From contig NMRA01000078.1 of the NCBI GenBank assembly GCA_002633005.1, forward strand, positions 739,565 through 802,625: DNA of 63,061 nucleotides, read 5' to 3'. Position 1 is the stretch's first letter. Every line of letters begins with the position of its first letter. Below are positions 49,601-60,513 of the stretch, in pieces. This stretch comes from Phoronis australis. Its lineage: Eukaryota > Phoronida > Phoronidae. The translations under genes and the position numbers were made by a program. The notes beneath the pieces were generated by a model, which saw nothing but the letters and a program-made list of their open reading frames with translations, was not told the DNA's origin and searched no databases.

Positions 49601-52600
49601 ACATGGATATTCTTAATAAATAGCCGTGAACGCAAGCAGCTCATGTGACGCCATATTGTGTGGAGGTTCACTGTAAACGAACCAATATGGCTGCAGGTGA
49701 ATAGGGACCTTGGTGTATTAAATGCAAAATACTGACAAACAGAAATACGCTAAGCATTATTAGCGGGATACTTAAATTTAAGACTTAAGATTTTCAGATG
49801 AATGTTCTGATATCAACGTAAAAATTCCGAATATATAAGCACTTTGGTACATATTTCATCAAAATCGACCCACTGATTTCAAACTTAGTTCCCTATATCA
49901 TACCAAGTTAAACAGTACATAGCACTCAGCTCCAAACTACAAAATGGCCGCCCGGCTATACGTATACAAAATCATGTGATGGCCAATCTCTGCCTCTATA
50001 TCTATGGTTTGAGTAATCAGTGAGGAAATGAAATTCACTCTTTATAGTGATATGGAGGGTTTGAGACCTGTTTTGTCTGGTTGAATAATCTGGTTTATAA
50101 TTTACATTTCAGGTACTAGGTGAATAAAGTGTCCCAAGAAGCTTTATTGTTGACATCCAGTCACCATGTTGTTTACATACTTTTTATTTTTTCAAGAATG
50201 TCTTCATGACAAAACAAAACATTGACTGACTTTGTTGGAATCGTTTTAACCGAACTAAGTTATTATAAACAGTAAACGATTGTTTTCAGGCACGAAAATT
50301 TCAAGGCATTATAGAGAATTGCCAGGAACCCACAATAACAATGCACGTCCAACGACCGTTTGATATCCTCGAAGCTTCTTCATCCTCGAGTGTCACTCAG
50401 GTGCCCTCTGGTGTCACCCAGGTGACTTCCATTTCTGATATCCGCCACGTGCCTTCAACTTGTGTTGAGAGCATACCTTCGACTTCTGCTAATAACTTGT
50501 TTGAAGTACCGAAAACAGTGTCTACTGATCCTCAACTGCAAGCTGCTTTTAACTCAATTGTATCAAAGGCATTAAACAAACCAACAAATTACTTTCCGCA
50601 GAGCAAGGTTATTGTGATTGGTTCGAACAGTGAGATGGTGGCCAAGTACGTGCTGGGTTGTGATTCGCAGCCCACGTCACATTTGCTGCGCAACGTCCAT
50701 AAACGCGTGGTTCGTGTGAATTGCAAAGATAGGGAAGTATTAATCACACCTCCTGACGGATATACTTCAACAGTGGATGAATGTCTTGCCCACCAGGTGA
50801 TTAAAGAGGTCTTTGAGAGCACGACACTTGATGAATGTGCAAGAGTTCAGATAAGTAAAAGCCTGATGCACAACAACATTCAAGACGTGCGAGGCATCGA
50901 CGGCCAGTTACTAGCGCGGCTCTTGGCTGATGGTGGTGTGGTCAACAGTGCACTCTTTGACCTGGAAATCACCTGTTTGAAGGACACGCCAGTAGCTGTA
51001 GCTTGCAGGCCCATCCTCTTCTCACACCTCGCACAGTTTGTGTTGACATTCAATGTGGATGAACTTCTTGAAAACGGAGAATACGTGATGAGTCGTCTGT
51101 TCACGAACTTAACAGAAATTCGTTTTTTCACAGGAAAGGACACCCCAGTGTTGCTTGTTTGTTGTGGAGCCATGCGTAGTGATGTCGATGTCTGCGGAAT
51201 ATTGGACTCGTACAGTCTACGCTCTCTCTTCTCCTCTCACTTAGTGTACAACAGGTCATCCAAGTGCCCTGTATTCCATCTGTGCATGTCACATGGCAGG
51301 TCATGTGAGAGGTCTGGTGACACTGATAATTTAAAGCAGGCCATCATAAACTATGCTGTACGTTCTAGCATGGCCCCGCAGAAGTACCCATTGGCCAGTT
51401 TTGCCTTCTTAAAGCAGATTCAGAAGATGCGTTCCCAAAAACACTTCATCATAGCTGCTAGCACTGCTCGCTGTGTGCTGGAGGATATTTCCGGACCCAT
51501 CAATTCAGATTATCAACACCAGGTGCTGTCCTGTCTTCACTCAATGGGCGAGATTGTTTACAAAGGTAGGGAATTGTTTCATCAGACATGCCCTGCTATG
51601 GTGATAACCTGGCTCATAGCCTACATTCCTCTAAACAGCCATCCCAACTTAAAAAAAAAAAAAATTCCCAAACTTTGTCTTTGAATTTTAACTTAATTAC
51701 TGTATATTGGCCCCTATGTATAGTCCAAATAACATTTTATTTCTGATCAGTCTAAATGTTTTCCAATTGTTTTGCATTAGGTGTCCATTATACACACCAG
51801 GAAGTGGGTGCATTATATTTTTGTATTGTTTTATCCTTTAAGATGCATAGTTGTGAATATGCGAATGAAGTCATGACTAATACAAACAACCGCTGTCCTC
51901 CAGTATGTCGGAAACCATCCGAGAACCAGTTACCGTAATTACAGTCTCGTTAAATCTTGTTTTGCAAGATTATTTTTTGTAAATTAGTATGGTAAGATTG
52001 CTTTGTTACCCTAATGAAATGAGGTACAGTTTTTATCTGTGTCTATTTCAATGTTTGTTTCTTTTCCCGACTCTTCATGTACTCACAGTTCTTCAGGAAG
52101 TCACTAGGTGGCGCTTGCTACACATTTAAATATTCACGTTTTTTATGAGACGACGTCTTTAAGTTGAAAGGTAGTTCTCATCTACTTTCAAATTGAAGCT
52201 TGCAAACATGTCCTGCAGAAGATACTATGCTCAACTTTTCACCCCCATACGGTCAGCCATGTTGTATGTTGCTGCATGTTTGTATAGATGCAGCACCCCG
52301 TACATTCAGAAGGTCCTGAAGATCTGAATATACGGATAATGTATCGCGATTCTGTGAAAGCACAGGTTCCTACTTCTAGAGGACATGCTCCAGCCTGAAG
52401 GTGGTGTATTTATGAACTGATTAAACGCATTGTATCGTTGTAGATCGGTCAGACTCGTGCATCTTTATAAACACGGACGTACTGTTCGCATGTGCAAAGC
52501 AATTGTTCATGGTACCAGCCAAAGTGGATCAAACACGGAGGTGGCGTAGCGATTGGGAGAAACTGGAACAATGTGGCCTGGCTTCGAAAGACTTCCTCTT

Positions 52601-55600
52601 GGCCCCCAGAGTCACTGATGGTGATGAGGTCAAAGGTCAACACGTGCTGGCTTGCTTCCAGTGGTATGGACTGGTATTTACGTTCGGCGATGAGTTCCTC
52701 CTGCCTCATTTCATGCCGAAGTTGTGTAATCGTGAGCTGAGCCGTACGACATCACTAGACTCTCTAATTAGGACGGGTCGTGAACTCTACATCCAGTTCA
52801 CAGAGCCGCCACATTTAACTGTGATCTACGAACTGTACTCGCGTTGTTCCAAGGAGTGTGCCAGCAGAGGGGGCAAAAGCGATGTTGTGGATAGGTACAG
52901 TGCAGTCTTCAGGCAAGAGGTACTGGAATATTTGATGCGATATACCCCTATGTCCAGCATGATAAAGGTGATAGTCAGGTGAGCAATTAGTTAAAACTTC
53001 ATATTAAATTATATTTAGCAGCTAACAAATTATTTATTTTGCAACTGAAGCTTATAACATCTTTTCGTTACCGTGACAGCTTTTGAATTCCGTTACCAAC
53101 AAAAACATCAAAAACATGTATTTACACAGACCGTTTTCGATTGCATAATGATTACAAATAAATTGGGATGTACAATCGTACTGCCTTAAATGACAAGTGA
53201 ACTGTAGGTGGCGCTGAACATTGTCCATCATGTACTCAGGCATTTGCCATTTCAGGTCTGGGGATGGCGTCCTGAATCCATTTCTCTTGCAACTGCAGGA
53301 TATTGTCAGAGATGTCCTGAAGCACTCATCATACAGCTGTGTTATTGGCCCAGCTTGTCCAGCCAGTGAATGTGTTGAACTGGGCAGCCTGCATGTCCTT
53401 GACCTTGCAGCTCAACCGCCAGTACATTGTGGGATTGAACAGCTGGACACTCATCCTGATGTCTGCAGCTGGTTACCTTCAGAGGTATGTCCGTGTGCAG
53501 CATGCTGTGTGGCCATTTGCAGTAATGCAGGGTCATTTTGCCCCCATAAATTGAGCCTGTTCATGACAATCCTCTCGTTGGTGTCAAGGCAAAAGTTACT
53601 TATTATTGTGTGTATTAAAGATGCATGATCTCATTACATTGTGAATTTGCAAATGAAGTACTAATTTATAAATGACTCTGGGTCCTCCAGTGTGCTGGAA
53701 ATCATCTGAGAGCCTGTTACCATTACAATCTTGCAAAAGTCTCGTTTTGTGCGACTATTTTTATGTAACTGAGCATGGTAATATTTCATTGTTACCCAAA
53801 TGAAACAAGGCATAGTTTTTGCTTATTTCACTATCAAAGACCGCTTGCGTAATATTTAGAATTACTAGTAAGGGTTCACACTTGTTTTTAATTGTATCTG
53901 ATGCGTTTTCTTTAAAGCTGCAAATTGTTTCAACCTTTTCCTGATTATACTTGTACACACAGTTCTCCTGGAAGTCACTAGGTGGCTCTTGCTACAAATT
54001 TAAATATTCATGGTTTAATGAGACATAGCATCTTGAATGTGTATGCAATAGTTCTGTGCCTACTACTACTTCTGGTGCTGCAGAAAACTGGCTACTTGTT
54101 CACATCAGTGGATAAAGATTGCTGATTGTGAATTCATAATTCAGACCACCAACTGTGCACAACACCTTACCAATCAGGATAATGGTTTTCCGGATCGATA
54201 CCAAGAGTGCCTGTCCGTGCCACCCTGCAACCCAACCCACAAATCCAGTATATGCACCTAGAAATGATAGCACACAGCCAATAGGGCCATCCAGGATTAC
54301 GTGGCAGTAGAACTCTCTTTTGTCCCAGAGATAAGAAAGTGCGTGATCTAGTTTTGGAAATCAGGCACATTTTCGTGTCTCATTGATGTCGAGAAGGGGA
54401 AGAATTTCAGGTCACGCATCCGTCATTTTTGTTTGTCCAGTTTATCAAACTTTCTCACTTTGGAGATGCAACCCACAACACAGCAGTAATACTTTGTTGG
54501 CATTGGAAGGACAAATAGAGTAATGCAACCGAGAAAAACTTGTAAAGAATCAGACAATAACAAATAACATGTGAAATCACACAGTAAAATCAAATTACCC
54601 ATCTGAGACAATGTCTGAGGGCCATGGTAACTGTCCAACTGGGTAGTTCATCTATCTTAGACTATGTCTAAGGGCCATGGTAACTATCCAACTGGGTAGT
54701 ACATCTATCTGAGACAATATCTGAGGGGCCATGCTTACTATCCAACTGAGTTGCACATTTGTCATAAGTTGTTTCATGTGAAAGCCTCTTGAAAAAGTCG
54801 TTTGCAGCAAGGTCAATTGGTTTGGCCTTCCAGTGATATTTTATTATAGTGACAAGATTGTGAAAATTGCTTTATCGAGACACTTTATCACCATGGTGAT
54901 TCTTTTACTGTTTATCTTTAATCAGGTGCGTAACCCTGTCGTTAGGGTGTTTGCCTCTGCACATGCCCGGAAACCTGTTTCGATGGAAACCCGACTGAAT
55001 AATATCCCAGAAGGCCTTGCTCAGGTCATCACCAATTTGTATAATATTCCCATGACGTTGGGTAGAGACTGGACTCATTTAGCTGGTAAGACAACTCATC
55101 AAAGTTAACTTTGTTATTCAGTTTGATTCCAATTTACAATGTTCTCTGCTAGATATATTTCTGACTGCCAGGTGTGAATGTATACTCATCCTCCAGGGCT
55201 CATATTACAGACCTCAACATTTTGTCTGGTTGAACCACCTCAGACGTCTTTTTATTTTAATTAAAGCTAAAGGTTTTGGCCTCCAAACGAGTACGCAGTA
55301 TATCTTTGTTTTAAGTCACTTTGAATTAGTGTTCCAAATTTTTGCATTGTTATAAAACTTTGAGCATACTATCGTGGAAGAATTAATAGACTGGCAGCCG
55401 CTTTCATTAATAGAAAGAGTAGTTAGCAACTGCCCCTAAGGAACCCCAAAGAATGCCAAAGGAACCCCCCCCCCCCCCCCCCCAAATGAGCCTTGTGGCT
55501 TGTGAAGGGTTTACCTACTAATGCTTTGAACTAGATTGAATTGTTTAATTGATTCACAACCCATGCCAAATGAGGTCGTATGGAGCTGGCAGGGCATTGT

Positions 55601-56904
55601 TTAACTTCCAACATCCATGGGACAGGCATAAGCACGTCGCATGGTTATCACCTTTGGGGCGCTACCATTGTTTTCTTTTTTGGATATTAATTATTTAACA
55701 ATACATGGATATCTTACCTTGGGCGTACATCAGCTGTTTACCGATAAATGCTTTTCATTATAATCTTTATTATACCAAGTGAACTACGGATGCACCAATC
55801 CATGGATCTCTATGCAACTAGCTTGCGACCTAGTTTCCCATTGGTAATTGCCTGAAGTTGATAGTTGTCATTTTGCCTATTGGGGATTATGGTAATATGT
55901 CTGACATCAGTTTTGAAGGAGAGTAGTAATTGCTAATCATGCCATCTGTTCATTGCCCACAATTTCTCAAAATTTTTCTTAGGTGGTGGCCGTGGTATTG
56001 TAGTTGAACATGGAAACTATTAATTTGGTAATACATGTCTTTCGTGGAAAAAATGAGGAGTAAAATAAAACATTTGTCGGTCACATTGTGTCCTAATTTG
56101 GTGAGATTTTACTGGCGTGTATTTCAAATTCACTTGGTGGCTCCAAGGGTTCTACCAGTAAACATGCAGGCAGTGCTTGATACTGGCAAAAATGTCCGCT
56201 CGAAAATACGAGAGATGGCATATTTGCCACTCGTATTTCCGGATTTGGGCTCATAAAAAGCGGCGTCAGAAAAAAACGCCGAACATCTGCTCAGCACCTG
56301 TATTAGTGATAGAAGTAGGATCAATTTACTGTTCTATTTTACTTCTTCTACTCATATTTTTTAGCGTATACTTACTTATGTATTGATGACATGGGTTCTG
56401 TATCATGTGAAGGGTACCATATCATGTGTAGGGTCCATGCTGACAGAATTTCTAATTGCTCCGCATCTACTCATTAGCACCACATGTTGCTGTTTGTGCA
56501 CTTGAGAAATGTACGTACTCAGTGAAGTACCCATAGGCAGACTTAGGAGTTGCACAAATGACCCTGCCAGCTTCTGGGCATCATTAATAACAAACGACAC
56601 CTAGTTGCTGTTTTTAAGGCTGACATGAAGGTTTTTCCTTTCTGGAATAATGGTCCTTCTTCTCCTCATGACATTGTAAGTTCCTGCATTCTCACTTGTT
56701 TCATTCTCTGCAGCAAAACTTGATCTGACCATCACCGCAATAGCCAGGCTGAAGATGGTTGATGACCCCTGCAGGGCCATCATTCTCAACTGGGCTACAA
56801 CTGGCGCTACCGTAAAGAATCTTTTGGATGTAAGCGAGTCCTTAGAACGTCTGGATGTGTGTGAGGATGTGATGGAGTGGATAAACTCTCAACAGCAACA
56901 ATGA
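46507..56904 (+). CDS. PDZ-PDZ-(pseudo)Roc-COR-Death protein, 1129 aa, seven coding exons
   Basis: Exons 46507-46656, 47276-48124, 50290-51565, 52444-52978, 53256-53484, 54926-55085 and 56714-56904 join in phase at every junction, all introns GT-AG (3390 nt including stop). Domain order: PDZ about 30-114; Ser/Asn-rich linker with three repeats, 138-235; second PDZ about 270-356; Roc-like region about 438-675; COR about 698-1000; Death domain about 1040-1125. The Roc-like region has lost its P-loop (G444 kept, GK[S/T] replaced by MVA at 449-451) and the T/NKxD motif, so it is probably a pseudo-GTPase. Known Roco proteins with a Death domain (DAPK1) also carry kinase and ankyrin parts, absent here. 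Likely a cytosolic scaffold in Death-domain signalling; that is inference. It is not Inturned, despite a PDZ. Confidence 0.8.
47276..48124 (+). CDS. Main gene, coding exon 2 (rest of PDZ1, linker, most of PDZ2)
   Basis: Codons 51-333 after acceptor gtttgttgcag; donor acg|gtaaat, phase 0. It completes PDZ1 (GCRIIEVN, then FLCVRK), carries three Ser/Asn repeats, and starts PDZ2 with GVLKAGDWIRSVNGVPI, a classic PDZ beta-strand phrase. Reading through the donor meets a stop a few codons later, which supports the splice. Confidence 0.85.
49020..49390 (-). mobile_element. Intronic MITE family H, copy 1 (inverted, intron 2)
   Basis: The reverse complement matches 53630-54010: gtgaatgtgcaaatgatgta, tcggagaaccagttacca, caatctcgcaaagtctcgtt and the far end tgtacacacaattctccagg then aagtcacta. 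Confidence 0.65.
50290..51565 (+). CDS. Main gene, coding exon 3 (end of PDZ2, pseudo-Roc, start of COR)
   Basis: Codons 334-758 plus one base. Acceptor tgttttcag. The first residues (ARKFQGIIENCQ, then ITMHVQRP) supply the last helix and strand of PDZ2, which confirms the junction. The Roc-like core follows at KVIVIGSNSEMVAK. COR begins at KYPLASFAFLKQIQ. Donor caaag|gtaggg, phase 1. Confidence 0.85.
51840..52170 (+). mobile_element. Intronic MITE family H, copy 2 (intron 3)
   Basis: gtgaatatgcgaatgaagtc, ccgagaaccagttaccgtaa, and near the end gttcttcaggaagtcactag then gtggcgcttgctacacattt. Parallels the copies in introns 2 and 5. Confidence 0.65.
52444..52978 (+). CDS. Main gene, coding exon 4 (COR)
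   Basis: Acceptor atcgttgtag completes Asp759. The exon reads CIFINTDVLFACAKQLF and FGDEFLLPHFMPK (843-851 region), matching the winged-helix half of COR domains (hLGhhhhh...hhhsspWLh and LLPxxLP patterns). Donor gtcag|gtgagc, phase 2; it ends just before a stop in the unspliced frame. Confidence 0.85.
53256..53484 (+). CDS. Main gene, coding exon 5 (end of COR-B)
   Basis: Acceptor gccatttcag, completing Arg937; donor agag|gtatgt, phase 0. The exon ends the COR-like part with VRDVLKHSSYSC and a CPAS turn that resembles the C-terminal cysteine region of COR-B domains. Confidence 0.8.
53630..54030 (+). mobile_element. Intronic MITE family H, copy 3 (intron 5)
   Basis: Same block order as 51840-52170: gtgaatttgcaaatgaagta, ctgagagcctgttaccatta, caaaagtctcgttttgtgcg, and gttctcctggaagtcactag with gtggctcttgctac near the end. 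Confidence 0.65.
54599..54757 (+). repeat. ~52-bp tandem repeat, 3 copies (intron 5)
   Basis: Unit atctgagacaatgtctgagg, then gccatggtaactgtccaact and gggtagttcatct, starting near 54602, 54655 and 54707 with light divergence. Confidence 0.8.
54926..55085 (+). CDS. Main gene, coding exon 6 (first half of Death domain)
   Basis: Acceptor tctttaatcag; donor ttagctg|gtaaga, phase 1. Codons 1014-1066. IPEGLAQVITNLY and GRDWTHLA (1059-1066) are helices 1-2 of a Death domain, including the conserved Trp. Confidence 0.85.
56714..56904 (+). CDS. Main gene, coding exon 7 (second half of Death domain, stop)
   Basis: Acceptor attctctgcag completes Ala1067, so the joined phrase is WTHLAAKLDL, an excellent Death-domain match. 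ILNW and TVKNLLDVSESL correspond to helices 5-6. The protein ends with a short Gln run and TGA at 56902-56904. Confidence 0.85.
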
Positions 56905-58568
56905 CTTGGCTGTGTCAGTATCAGTGTTAAGAGTGCTGCATAGCCTCAGTCTGCCATTTGGAACTCAATATTGTCACGCAGGGAAATCTTATTGTGAACA
57001 GGTGTCCTGGGTTTTGAGAACCAGTTTGATGACAGTTATTCAGTAGAGAAGACTGGTTCTCATATTGCAGGACCCAGTAGGTGACTATTTCGGCAAAAAC
57101 TGTAGGAATGTTTCCCCTCGTTCGCAGCATAGTATGTGTCATGTAGCCAACGTCTGCTTGCGCTTGACGAAATTCGGAATAATTCAAAACCACTGTACCT
57201 CAGAAATGAAGAAATGATTATGTTGGCAATATTTCAGTTAGTGGAGACATTGTATTGCTAACAATGGAAAAGATGTATTGCAGCTCTGCACTATATTGTA
57301 TTGTAGTGAACCTCTGCTTTTGCTTGAATGTGTTGTTTATTGAACAAAATGGTGGACGCTATGTTGATGCAGTGCAAACACAATGTCCTAACAAGAGACA
57401 GTAAAACTGTGAGGCACATCCTGTTCTGGACTTTCTACCTTAAAGAGTTCTAATTCAATTGTAGAAACAGTCTTTTAGAGGTTGGTTTGTACCTATCACT
57501 AACGGGCTCATTCTGAGCGCCACCTACAGCGTAATTCACAAATATTTTGTGAACCCTTTGACAAATTGATGGTGAACTATACTGTAGGAAGTGACGTCCA
57601 GATCATAGAGTCTGTCAAGATGAGAGTCATTATGTCATCGACTCTTGATGTATATTACACCTGCTGCTGAATCTGACAGGAAAACTTATATCTCATCTTT
57701 GGCTACGAGGGATTCTTTGTCTCATAACAGCAACAAACCTTTTCTGTTATTTGTCTGACAACAGCTCATTCCGTTTTGGCTCACCTAACAATCTATTGGC
57801 CAAAACCACTGCTATCCGTTGTGGGCGCAGTAATACATGAATGGCCCATAGGGACGAATACAGAATTTTTTGGTTAGGGGGGAGCAGGGCAGAGTATTAG
57901 CCAGATTTTGCCCATCAGACATTTGCACCCCCGAATTGCCCAGTGGAGGGGGAGGGGGCATGGCCCCCTTGGCCCTCCCCCCCCCCCCCTCAAATCTGCC
58001 ACTGGCCTAACACGTAGTGAGGTTGAGGGAATCTGAGGCTCATTTCATGAAATGTAACTGAACACTAAAATTTGGTTTTGTGCTCCGCACAACTGTTCCT
58101 GAAAAACAATTAAAAAATCTTGCTTGTGCTAAGTGTCTGAGAGTATCATTATTTTGACTTAACTCATGTAAAAACACTTCAGTTAAATTTTACAACATAA
58201 AAAAAAATATTATTATTGTTTGTGGAACGATACATCTGGAAAATCTTCCTCTTTTTGTCATAGGTCATTCTAATCTGTGGGCTTTATTCATTGATTGTGA
58301 TTCATTGATTGTGAATAGGGAGTTAAAAACCAAATTTCTGACTTAAGACTCAAATTACTTCTTATGAAGCGGATCTTTGGAGTGAGCTTTTCGACAGTGC
58401 TGTATATGATATCTGATATTTTTGTAAGCTAGACGTATTTATTTTTATGCAAACTATTTATTGTTTAAATGTCAGTGCTAATTTCCATTCACCTGTACAC
58501 TGTAAAACAAACCAGATTAATTTTCAACAATTTTCTATCTATTTTTATAGTCCAAAGCAATAAATAAA
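56905..58568 (+). other. Probable 3' UTR of the main gene
   Basis: After the stop at 56904 there is no further coding pattern. The first AATAAA words occur as an overlapping pair at 58559-58568. The repeat element at 57860-58012 lies inside. A nearer variant signal (attaaa around 58108) is possible. Confidence 0.3.
57860..58012 (-). mobile_element. Short G-rich/C-rich MITE-like element, copy 2
   Basis: Reverse-oriented relative of 45155-45330: agcagggcagagtattagcc, gattttgcccatcagac, gggggcatggcccccttggc and a poly-C tract ending in tctgccactggc. Confidence 0.5.
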
Positions 58569-58569
58569 T

Positions 58570-59123
58570 GGGTTAAATTTTTGCCGTCACAACCGTACGC
58601 TTCCAACAAGTCTTGAACTCCCTCTCTGACTCCTTAAATCCTTTATTTTGTACACTCCCGAAAAATTGTAATAATTGTGAACAGTCCCTTACTCGACCCA
58701 CGGTGGAGCTAGTCCATTTCTCGTTCAGTTGACGATTGTAACTTTTTTGAAACCATGTTGTTTACAGGACATCACGTGTACTCCCATCTTACTAAGTATC
58801 TTCTTTTTCGACCACGAATCCCATTGTTCTTCCTCGTCCCCCTCCGATATTATATCTAATATTGGCATGGTACTTATTGAGAGCTTTTATTTAAAGATGT
58901 TCATGACGTTGGTCAGTTTGATAGCAGTTAAAATTGTGTTATTCAAATATTCATGTTGGCGTTTTTTGCCTTCAAAATTGCCAAAGGTGGGTGGACTGTT
59001 GCGGTTTAAACATATCAGTTGTTGTTACAACGAAATAGGATTTGTTTTTGTTCAACCAAATAAAGGTAACTTAAGAAAGTGGCGAGATACTGAATTTTTC
59101 AGGTTTAGATGTGCAGTATAATC
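58570..59123. other. No recognisable gene
   Basis: One 130-codon plus-strand frame (58729-59121) is hydrophobic in places but resembles no known protein and shows no splice sites. Confidence 0.35.
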
Positions 59124-59245
59124 CTCATTTCTTAATATTATGCAACTGTCTGCTTATGTACTAGCTATGTGAATTATTCAATTATTTTGCATGATCTCTA
59201 ACACATTAGTGGTATTATTACTTTAATAAAAACAACAACCATTTT

Positions 59246-59293
59246 TAACCGTGACATGTTTCGTGGGAGTCATCCCACATCTTCAGACATTTA
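59246..59293 (-). ncRNA. Hammerhead ribozyme motif, Penelope-type (minus strand)
   Basis: On the minus strand the core CTGAAGA (59286-59280) leads to stem II gtggga/tcccac with loop tgac, then GAAACATGTC (59262-59253). In the last, GAAA plus C, a two-base loop, G, U and the cleavage C17 form the minimal stem III typical of Penelope-like retroelement hammerheads. Stem I pairs atttaca-side bases (taaatgt) with acggtta with one mismatch. All core bases (CUGANGA, GAAA, GUC) are present. Confidence 0.7.
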
Positions 59294-59489
59294 TTCTCAA
59301 ATAACCAGCTCAGAGCTATTTACAAAGAAAATTCAGTACGAGTTGGTACAAAAACATGAATGACAACAGAAGTGACAAGGATTTACATTTTACTTATGAA
59401 TGTTAAAGATTTAACTGGTGACTGAGCCATTCCTGCTTTTGTTGTGACTCTGTTCTGATTTTCGTGTTGTATACAGCCGGATGTTTGAG

Positions 59490-59543
59490 ATTAAACGTCT
59501 GAAGATTCGGGATGGTTCTGATGAAACATGTCACAATTAAATA
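59490..59543 (+). ncRNA. Hammerhead ribozyme motif (plus strand)
   Basis: CTGAAGA (59499-59505) leads to stem II tcggga/ttctga (six pairs, two G-U) with loop tgg, then GAAACATGTC (59523-59532). Stem I is weaker (gt/ac plus aaat-side pairs). Faces the minus-strand motif across about 212 bp, giving a tail-to-tail arrangement. Confidence 0.6.
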
Positions 59544-60216
59544 AGGTTGTGCCTTTATATCACTTGACACATTGTATAAAGTAGTCTCTTGTTCAGAACC
59601 ATTTGTGCAAATAATTGGCTTTTCGTGTCATTTTGTGGGACTGCAGGTTATTCAAGTGTTAGTGAGAATTACTTGACAACGTTACTTATAGCGAAATCAT
59701 TCTATTGTATAGCAACTGTGATATCTGGAAATGTTAACGTTGTGTTGAAGATATTGTATAAGTACATTTTGCTACTAAATCAAACATTTTATATTAATGG
59801 TTTTGGTCAGAGCTAGTGTTTTTAGACACAGCCACATACGTTGTTTGACTAGAGTTTTAGAAACTTTTTTTAAAAAATGCCAGTGCTGTTTGTAGAGTTT
59901 TTAGACATAGCTAGTCATTGTAGCTTGTCTCAAGTCTTAGGAAGTGTTAAATAATATCAGTGCTGAATCTTATTTCGTTTGTATGGATAGTAAGCCCGCA
60001 GCCATGGTTACGTATTAGTGACACCATGTATTGTAATTGACCTATCGCCAGGACTTTGAGTGACTGCTTAAGTAACCAATTAGAACGCAGCATTCNCATT
60101 TCTTAATATTATGCAACTGTCTGCTTATGTACTAGCTATGTGAATTATTCAATTATTTTGCATGATCTCTAACACATTAGTGGTATTATTACTTTAATAA
60201 AAACAACAACCATTTT

Positions 60217-60264
60217 TAACCGTGACATGTTTCGTGGGAGTCATCCCACATCTTCAGACATTTA
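60217..60264 (-). ncRNA. Hammerhead ribozyme motif, minus strand, second copy
   Basis: Identical core, stem II and cleavage triplet to 59246-59293 (CTGAAGA at 60257-60251, GAAACATGTC at 60233-60224). Confidence 0.65.
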
Positions 60265-60459
60265 TTCTCAAATAACCAGCTCAGAGCTATTTACAAAGAA
60301 AATTCAGCACCAGTTGGTACAAAAACATGAATGACACAGAAGTGACAAGGATTTACATTTTACTTATGAATGTTAAAGATTTAACTGGTGACTGAGCCAT
60401 TCCTGCTTTTGTTGTAACTCTGTTCTGATTTTCGTGTTGTATACAGCCGGATGTTTGAG

Positions 60460-60513
60460 ATTAAACGTCTGAAGATTCGGGATGGTTCTGATGAAACATT
60501 TCACAATTAAAAA
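60460..60513 (+). ncRNA. Hammerhead motif, plus strand, second copy with altered stem III
   Basis: As 59490-59543, but the 3' core reads GAAACATTTC (60493-60502): a G to T change removes the G of the two-pair stem III, so cleavage should be weakened or lost. Confidence 0.5.

Larger units (their letters stand above)
59125..60095. repeat. 0.97-kb duplicated segment, copy 1 (likely haplotype 1)
   Basis: Runs from catttcttaatattatgcaa to gaacgcagcattc and recurs after a lone n (60096) at 60097-61064 with scattered substitutions and one- to three-base indels. The 75-codon plus frame (59589-59816) is present but shortened by a frameshift in copy 2. Confidence 0.9.

Noticed and set aside
46507-56904. 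Identification of the main gene as Inturned (INTU)
   Set aside because: A PDZ is shared, but COR and Death-domain signatures and a second PDZ do not fit Inturned.
59589-59816. 75-codon plus-strand frame and its partner at 60559-60768
   Set aside because: The C-terminal part is frameshifted between the two copies and it overlaps element sequence downstream of the ribozyme motifs.
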